From: Castanea sativa
Taxonomy: Eukaryota; Streptophyta; Magnoliopsida; Fagales; Fagaceae
Reading direction: 5' to 3'
DNA: 64,000 nt
NCBI RefSeq assembly: GCF_040712315.1
Contig: NC_134018.1
Span: 11,738,835-11,802,834, forward strand
Part shown: in pieces, positions 57,074 to 64,000 of the stretch
Layout: every line of letters begins with the position of its first letter
Position numbering within the stretch: position 1 is the stretch's first letter
Position numbers and translations under genes: made by a program
The notes under the pieces: generated by a model
Database searches by the model: none
What the model was told of the DNA's origin: nothing
The model's input: the letters and a program-made list of their open reading frames with translations, nothing else

Positions 57074-57295
57074 ATAATAAATTCCACCTTTCTTCTTCTT
57101 CTTCTTCTTATTTTATTTTATTTTATTTATATACAAGATAGAACTTCTACTCTAGCCTAATCTAGGTGTATGTGTGTGAAACTCCTTCTTAGAGACTTGA
57201 ACCTCGGCCATTACCTCCTATACCCCACAAACATTTATACTTGTTCGAGTGACTATCACACCAAGGCATGCGGTGGTATAATAAATGTCACCTTT
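57074..57295 (-). mobile_element. tRNA-derived SINE
   Basis: On the minus strand, TTGGTGTGATAGTCACTCG (A-box region) and GAGGTTCAAGTCTC (B box) precede AGATTAGGCTAGAGTAGAA and an A-rich tail. The insertion is flanked by an 18-bp direct repeat with two mismatches: ATAATAAATTCCACCTTT at 57074-57091 and ATAATAAATGTCACCTTT at 57278-57295. Confidence 0.85.
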
Positions 57296-57701
57296 AGTGT
57301 ATTTTATAATCAATATATACCACCTTTAATATGCCTCTTTAATATCAAATCACTTGTATCTTGGTCTTCTAATAAAGTAGTTGAGTTGGATTAGGATGTT
57401 TGAACAACATCAAGTTTATGATGCTATTGAAAAATTATTTTAATGCATACTGCTCCCCGACTTTCCACCTGGTTCGAAGTTCACTAGCATTTGAAATTTG
57501 TAATGTCAAACTAAGGAGGACTGAAGCCGACATATAATCTATCGTGAAATATGTTAATTTGATCTTATTATTTATTATTTGGACTATTTTTGCTAAATAA
57601 TGCGTTTTTCCTAAAGAGTCTTAAAAAAAAAAAAAAAACCCCTAAAGAGTCAAGTTCCACTTCAAACTCAACTCTTGCAACTGATGTATCATTAAAAAAA
57701 A

Positions 57702-59227
57702 GGCAAATTACAATTTATCCACTTATAGTTTAGCCAAAATTTAAGTTATTTACCTGTGATTTAAAACTTGGCACTTTGCCTGCCTGAGGTTCACTCCGTT
57801 AGGCTTCTGTAACCCATCTCTTTACTTTCACAATTAAAAACACAAAAAACATAACGAAAACATAAAAAATCAAGATCTAAAAACATATTTCTTAAAATGG
57901 TGAAGCTTTGGCTTAAGAACATTCTTCCTCTTCATAAGAACATTCTCAAGCCTATCAATTCAAACAAAACTATCGAGAGGATAGAAAAGATTGAGAAAGA
58001 AATTTGTGGTGTGCTTGAAGTTTGAAATTAAAGCTAAAAAAAGAGGGGGGGAAAAGGGTTTTTCTTTGATGGGTTTGTGTTACTTTTAGGGTGTGTTTGG
58101 TGGGGGTGAAAACAGGGAGGATAAAAAATAGAGAGGGGAAAATAGGGTGAAAAATGTTGTTTTTCACTATTTGGTTAAGGAAAGAAAATATAAGAGACGA
58201 AAAATAGGGGAGAAAGTTTTCCCTCCTGGGCTCACTTTTTTTATCCTCCCAAATTGGGAGGAAAATGAGGAGGGAAAAGTGATGAGAAATCTATATTACA
58301 CAAATACCCTCTCACTTACCCCTCACATATTATGTAATAAGGATATAATAATCAATTTATATAAATTACATTTTCCATTCTTCCTTTTTTCTCTCCAACC
58401 AAACAAAAGAGTTTTCCTCCCTCCCACCCCTCCAACCAAACACACAACAGAGAAAACCAAATATTTTCTATCCTCTCACTTTTCCATTCCTTCGACCAAA
58501 CGGACCCTTATTGATTTTTTAAGGGTTTTTGGTGATGTGGGTTTGCTTGTAGCAGTTTTGTTTGGTGATTTTTTTTATGAGGGTTTTTGGTTGATAGTGT
58601 GAGGAAATTGAGATTTAGAATCTGGGTTTGTGTGAGTGAATGTCTGATTGTCAATTGGCTAGTTTTTGTATAATGGTTGAAGCTATAGTAGATCTAAAAT
58701 TATGCATATTGTTGTATAGAGATTCATGCGGGAGCAGCTTGGTGATTGTTGGATTTTGCAGAGACAGTACAATTCTAGAATGTTCAGAATTGATACTTGT
58801 TGCCGGATCTTGGCATTTATCAGTATCTGGCTTTCCTTTGGAAGACGTGAACTTCATAGACACAAAGCTTACCCATTTGGATTGGAGCTCAATAAGGGTT
58901 TCGAAGAGGAAGAATGTTTGGATTGATAGACACTAACACACCATTCCCTTGACAGTTTTGTTTGAGTTGATAGGCTTGATAAAGTTCTTGTGAAGAGAAA
59001 GAATGTTCTTAAGCCAAAACTGCATCATTTTAAGAAATATGGTTTAATTTAGATCTTGATTTTTATGCTTTTGTTAAGTTTTTTGTGTTTTTGACAGTGA
59101 AAGTATAGATGTGGGTTATGAAAGCCTAACGGAGTGAACCTTAGGTGAGCAAAGTGCCAATATTTAAATCATAAGTAAGCAATTTAAATTTCGGCCAAAC
59201 CACAAGTAGATAAGTTGTAATCATCCC
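57702..59227. mobile_element. MULE-like element with long terminal inverted repeats
   Basis: Left 57702-57970 and right ~58955-59227 are inverted copies of ~270 bp, with shared strings such as GTTCACTCCGTTAGGCTT, CAAGATCTAAA, TTTCTTAAAATG and GCTTAAGAACATTCTT. Outer ends start GGCAAATTACAA / GGATGATTACAA, the form of non-autonomous MULE ends. No transposase is encoded. The ~430 bp between 58511 and 58940 is not inverted repeat and could be captured DNA. No clean target-site duplication was found. Confidence 0.7.
58089..58507. mobile_element. Tourist-like MITE nested in the MULE-like element
   Basis: 419 bp with ends GGGTGTGTTTGGT and ACCAAACGGACCC, flanked by TTA at 58086-58088 and 58508-58510, the target preference of PIF/Harbinger elements. 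No coding sequence. Confidence 0.8.
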
Positions 59228-60061
59228 TTAAAATTTTTTGACTCTATTTGGAACTTGATTTCCACTTGAAACATTACCTTACCCAATATCTCAAATTAGA
59301 CTTGTCTATGTCGCTCTCACTCTCATTTATATCTCTCTAACTCTGAAACCCCTTGTCACTCTCATCTTTGTCTCTCTCACTCTCAAATCTCCCTTTCAAT
59401 TTCAGACCTCACTCTTGTCTCTTGGCTCTTGTCTCTTGTTTCTCACTCTTTAAGTAACCAACGATGATAGTCCCAAAATTCGTATCATTGGCACTCCATC
59501 TCACCCGCGATTACTAGCCCTTCTCCAATTGCACATCAATCTTCCTTTGCTTTTTCAAGGGTTGCAGATTTTTCAATTTTTTTTGATAATTTGGGTTTTT
59601 CTTATTTGGTTTTTTACATTCCTTGTACTTAAGACATTTAGTTCTAAAATGAGGAGAATTGTGCCAAACTTTCTGAAATTTTGTAAGAAATCTTCATGTG
59701 GTTCCTTTCCTTAATCATTGCATGGAAAACATACTCATTTGTGAAATGTTTAATATATGATTATATGTCATGGGTTTTGGTTAAAATTAGGTTTTTAATT
59801 GAAATGGAGATATGAGTTTAGTAGTAAATAGTTTTTTTCCCATGTAAATAGTATGATTATATGTCATGGGAAAAGAAAAATGCAACTAATTTTTTGACCT
59901 TTTTTAAATTTCCCATGAAAGTAGATATCAAAACTTTCCTAAAACGGTTTTTTAATAAATTCCAAAAAGCACCCCTTAATTAACCAAGCCCTTTATTTAA
60001 TCTATTTATGCGTTGCTTGTTGTGGATAGTCTATGTTACTTTTTATATTAGTCATTGGCAT

Positions 60062-60624
60062 GGTTGTCAAAATCCCAATCTAGATCCTACAATTCTACAA
60101 TTTTATGATCTCACCTGCCCAAAACGATCTAGATCTTTCAAGGATCTTTGTGATCGTTCAGGATCGATAGGATCGTACGATTTTGATGATCCTAAACAAT
60201 CCTGGTTTCTTGTAATCTTTTTTAACTTGACAAAAGATTCAATTGGACCCAAATGAAAAATAACATCCAAATAAACTAAGTTTTACTATTCTAATGTAGA
60301 GAGATAGAGGGTCAGTTGGTCCTAAATAAAATACATCTCAATAGAGTGTCACGTTTTAAGGTTTTTGACCATTTTAAATTATGCTTACAAATTATGTATG
60401 GTAATAACATCAAATGAATGCAAATTTTTGGTTTTTTATGAATAGATGTATAATTTATGTGATTATTTAGTATACCAATGTGTACTTTTTGTTTTTTTCT
60501 CAAATAATGTAGTGTCTTACGATCCATTATTTTATCTTATGATCTACGACTCACAATCCAATAATACGATTCACAATCCAACCTACCTCTCATGATCCTA
60601 CATAAGATTCCGATTTTGACAACC
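60062..60624. mobile_element. MITE with GGTTGTCAAAATC ends
   Basis: GGTTGTCAAAATC at the left is matched by GATTTTGACAACC at the right, 563 bp overall. Inner sequence carries many GATC / GATCCTA strings in both orientations. No clear target-site duplication, so the superfamily is not assigned. Confidence 0.6.
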
Positions 60625-60756
60625 TGGTCAATAGTGTTTTTGTTAATTATTTTATTTTGACACATATTATTAATGAGATGTTATTTGAATTGTTGTAGAG
60701 ACTTTGTATCATGACACCAATCATCCTTTCCCCAATGCTGATTCTTCTTTTTCTTC

Positions 60757-61470
60757 TCATCACATCTTGCCCAAGTTTCTTTGTCTTCTTTTTATTAAGT
60801 TTTTTAATTTTTATTATAATGTCTGCTCGATGTGAACAATGTAAATAAATGGAAAGGTAACTGAAAAGTTGAATTCAACTTTTCGAACTCTTCATTTACT
60901 ATGAATGATGTAAATAGATAGGAAGGAACTTATACAACTTTAAAATTTTGTCTTCTATTGTGTCTCCACCCACCATCATATTGATATATAAGGATTCATG
61001 GCCTTCTTATTGTCTTGTCTTTGTTTTTCTGTCTTCTAATTAAGTTTTTATTTTTTATTTTTTATTTTTTTTCACTTTTCTTGTTTTGTTCGCTTGAAGT
61101 GAATGATGTAAATAATTGGGAATGAAACTAAAATTTTTTGTGCAAATGATGTAAATAGATGGGAAGGAAACTTATTCAAGTTTTAAATTTAGTTTTTCAA
61201 CGTGAGTATTTTCACCCACCATTATATATATTGATAAATTAGGTCACATAGCCATCTTCTTATACTTCTTCTGGTCTCAATTCTATTTCTTTGTCTTCTT
61301 TTATTAAGCTTTTTAACTTTTCTCGTTTTGTTGACCTGATGTGAATGGTGTAAATAAATCAGAAGGAAATTGAAAATTTGAATTCAACTTTTCAAATTCT
61401 TCATTTACTAGGAAAGATGTAAATCGATAGAAAGGAACTTATTCATTTACTAGGAAAGATGTAAATCGAT
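60757..61470. repeat. Imperfect tandem repeat, ~240-270 bp, three copies
   Basis: A unit containing TTTGTCTTCTTTTTATTAAG, then GATGTGAA.AATGTAAATAAAT, then a TTCATTTACTA-type stretch recurs starting near 60780, 61020 and 61290. Copies have diverged by substitutions and indels. No coding potential. Confidence 0.6.
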
Positions 61471-61744
61471 AGAAATTACATGTTACCATCCTAAACTATA
61501 TCTTTTATTATACTTTGCACTATAAATTTTTTGAATGCATATTTTGTATCCTAAACTATGATCCTATTACACTTTGCATCTCGATATCAAGTTTACTATT
61601 AACTTAATTTGATGAAAAAATATGGCTCCACATGAAAAGATCTAATTGTCCCCCATATCCCTTTAAAATAAAATAAATAAAATAAATTTTACCACCTTAA
61701 ATTATAAAGTTTGATGAATGCAGAAGATGTAATTATTGCTAAGA

Positions 61745-62187
61745 AAAAGAAGAAAGGACTCCAACTGTAGAAAGTCCTTTTAAGTTAGCATATGGAAGTG
61801 ATGCAGTGATACTCGTGGAGGTTGGTTTAGCTAGCTACAGAGACCCACTATAACAATGAGGAGAATGAGAAACAGTTTCATCTAAACCTTGATCTCATTG
61901 ACGAGGTAAGAATGGATGCAGAACAGAGGGTTGCGCGTTACAAGAACTTGATGGCTAAGCACCATGATGTATTGGTGAAGCCAAGGCAGTTCAACATTGG
62001 AGATCTCATCCTAAAAAGAGTGTTCTTGGCTACTAAGGACCATGCTCATGGAAAGTTGGGACCTAACTGGGAAGGACCATATAGAGTTATCAATTCCAAA
62101 AGGCGAGGTTCGTACTACTTAGAAGCCTTAGATGGACGAAAGTTGGAGCACCCATGGAATATGGAGCACTTCAGGAAGTATTACTAG
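61745..62187 (+). pseudogene. Integrase C-terminal part of the second Tat-like element
   Basis: SPFKLAYGSDAVILVEVGLASYRD is read in one frame (about 61770-61845, quoted as a motif). After a frame change, 61912-62187 encodes VARYKNLMAKHHDVLVKPRQ, GDLILKRV, KLGPNWEGPYRVI and EHPWNMEHFRKYY, the gypsy integrase tail. The catalytic core is absent. Confidence 0.8.
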
Positions 62188-63129
62188 TAAAAGAAACTCG
62201 CCAGGAAGGTCAGCATGGACGAGATTAAAGATTACCAATAACCACTAGTAGTTTATTTATGTTATCTTTTAGCACTTACGTTTTTAGCAGTATTTATGTT
62301 TTCTAGTAGTATTTATGTTTTCTAGCATTTGAATTCCCTAAAAGGCACTAGCTACTAGCGTGTGCCATGAACGATGTTATGAACAAGGTCCTTTTGTATA
62401 TAAAATAATTTGAATTCCCTAAAAAGGACTAAGTACTAGCATGAATAATGTCTTTGGATGAGGCTATGTACTAAGTTTTCTTGTGTTTATGAACAATGTA
62501 ATGTACAGTTTCATTGTATATAAAGCAACTTGAATTCTCTAATTTAAGTGTTTATGATTCTATGAAATTAACATCCATATGAAATTAAAGACGACTAAAG
62601 CTCTAGACGCAGAGATGCACTGTCGTAGCCAACCTTAAACGAGGAAAGGGCTAATCATAAACCTTACAGTAACAATATGAGTGCCAAGGGAAGGAACATA
62701 TACCTCCCATTACATTCGTCCAAAAACAATGGATGAAGAAAGGCATGCATGCAAAACACTACTGAGTAATCCAAACTATGGACAAAAGGGAAAACAACTA
62801 AAAATCCAAAAAACAAAAGTCCAAAATAAGGACGAGGAAGATACTTAACCATTCCAAGATAGTTCAAACCATGGAGAAGAGAATACTTGGATATAAAAAT
62901 TGGTGATGAAAACAAACGTTCAAACATGGAAAAATATGTTCATAAATAAAAGGGTAGATGACCATCGTCTAAAAACCCTTAAATGTGTCATGCCTAAAAA
63001 AGGCAATTGTATACATGCCCGTCCTTAAACTTGGACGAGCTAAATGTACTTGCATAAATCCAAATGGTCTAAAAAAACGAACCCCTTCAAAAAATAAAAG
63101 AGAAAAGAAAACAAGGAAAATAAATAAAG

Positions 63130-64000
63130 GTGATTACAAATTCGTCTTTTTCTTATAAACCACTGGGGGCAGTATCCAAAAACTTTGGGTCGTCTTTGGC
63201 AGGCTAAGTGGAGGCATTGTCTTCAACCTTTATGTCCTCGAAACTCGTCTGGAGAAGAGAATTCTCAGCAACAACACGAAGTTTAATACTATTGAAATCC
63301 ACTCCGGGGAAATGTTCAATCGTGTCCATACGGAAGTATTCAAACCCAGCAACATAGTTCCTATCCAAAAGGTCAGTGAACTCACTAGACGCCTTGAACT
63401 CCCTGATAGTTGTTTCTCTAGTTTCTCCTAGAAGAGTGCAAAGCTCGTCGCTTTTCTTTTTTGGAGATGGTCAAGATGAGTGTCCTTCTCAACGGCATCT
63501 GCTTTTACCTCTTTGACGAGGTTCTTTAGCTCCTTTACCTCATCCTCCAGCTTAGCCCTCACTTTAGCTCGACGATTAGATTCCTTTCCATTTCGCGAAT
63601 CTTTGCCTCAAGCCTAACCCTTTGCTTGTCCATTTCATAAGCTTGTCTAGATGCCACCATAAATTTAGTCATAGCTTGTATAAGAAGAAATAGATGTGAG
63701 ACAAGTGGACGAGTATATTAATTTATGAATGGTTAAAGATGAGAAAAAGTACCTTGAAGAGATCATGAGCTGTAGAACACTCAAACTCCTTCACAGACTT
63801 GTCATAGCAGATGGCAATGTCCTCCTCAGACACAGTTTGTTGAAATCTCTCCCAGGCAAGGCCTTCACTTTTGAGAAGAGTCATGGGGCTACCACTGGGA
63901 GGTTTGGACGGGGTGGCTTCAAGAGGGTTAGATGAATCCAAGTCAAGAATCTATACTGAGGATGGCTGTTTGGCAGGAGCAAAAGGGATGACAAAGCCAG
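63130..64000 (-). pseudogene. Antisense coiled-coil gene of the second Tat-like element (partial)
   Basis: On the minus strand: EGLAWERFQQTVSEEDIAIC and CSTAHDLFK (63941-63740), a probable intron (donor near 63752, acceptor near 63682), then AMTKFMVASRQAYEMDKQ, RLEAKIREMER and a heptad-like charged stretch with KLEDEVKELKNLVKEVKAD. A frame change lies near 63590. It is the positional and structural match of the antisense gene at 20740-22607. It extends past the window end. Confidence 0.65.

Larger units (their letters stand above)
61740..64000 (+). mobile_element. Fragment of a second Tat-like LTR retrotransposon
   Basis: Begins abruptly within integrase, then a ~1-kb spacer with imperfect repeats (TTGAATTCCCTAAAA at 62328 and 62410, TTGAATTCTCTAA near 62530), then an antisense coiled-coil gene running off the window. 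The layout matches the complete Tat element, but the sequence is a different family. The 5' part and LTRs are missing or outside the window. Confidence 0.75.

Noticed and set aside
58147..58936. Open frames of 151 and 98 residues
   Set aside because: The first lies across the Tourist-like MITE; the second is in the unique interior of the MULE-like element without a recognisable domain. They are noted only as possible captured DNA.

Overview
This is a plant nuclear window, AT-rich and intron-containing, with few host genes and many repeats. The repeat types (tRNA-derived SINEs with long target-site duplications, Tat-lineage Ty3/gypsy elements, Tourist/MULE-like MITEs, endogenous caulimovirids) point to a woody eudicot. 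A Fagaceae-like genome is my best guess, from remembered repeat families only.

Host genes. (1) A minus-strand eight-coding-exon gene (2098-6568) encodes a 405-residue protein of the Nucleolus-and-neural-progenitor (NEPRO-like) family. (2) A plus-strand six-exon gene (31750-33890) encodes a 283-residue plant SGP1-type small GTPase, with a short uORF overlapping its start codon. (3) A decayed F-box/FBD-type pseudogene lies on the minus strand (52870-55414).

Repeats. 7.2-13.4 kb holds MITE-like repeats and TA microsatellites. 13447-24495 is a complete Tat-lineage LTR retrotransposon: 740-bp LTRs, GATGC target-site duplication, second RNase H domain, 151-bp tandem repeats behind pol and an antisense coiled-coil gene. 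It sits inside the second copy of an older duplicated block. 24.5-31.6 kb is intergenic, with an LTR-like fragment, microsatellites and a SINE. 55.4-61.7 kb holds a SINE, a MULE-like element with a Tourist-like MITE nested in it, another MITE and a tandem repeat. 61.74-64 kb is a fragment of a second Tat-like element, cut by the window end.

The most interesting part is 34984-51968, a cluster of endogenous pararetroviruses (Caulimoviridae, florendovirus/petuvirus-like). A 5'-truncated plus-strand copy (component A, 34984-38787) carries zinc knuckle, protease, reverse transcriptase, RNase H and a downstream Trp-rich ORF. Two other copies form a head-to-head inverted pair (component B: minus strand 39769-45486 and plus strand 45495-51968). 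They carry movement protein, coat protein, zinc knuckle and protease, but where A has RT-RNase H they run directly into an unrecognised ~455-residue domain ('X'). A and B proteases are closely similar, so they look like partners of one virus group. B carries tRNA-Met primer sites and a 35S-like TATA region. The two B copies are nearly identical except across X, where they diverge sharply, so at least two variants of the RT-less form existed. This fits a bipartite pararetrovirus, or an RT-less satellite depending on A. All copies carry stops, frameshifts or deletions and are relics.
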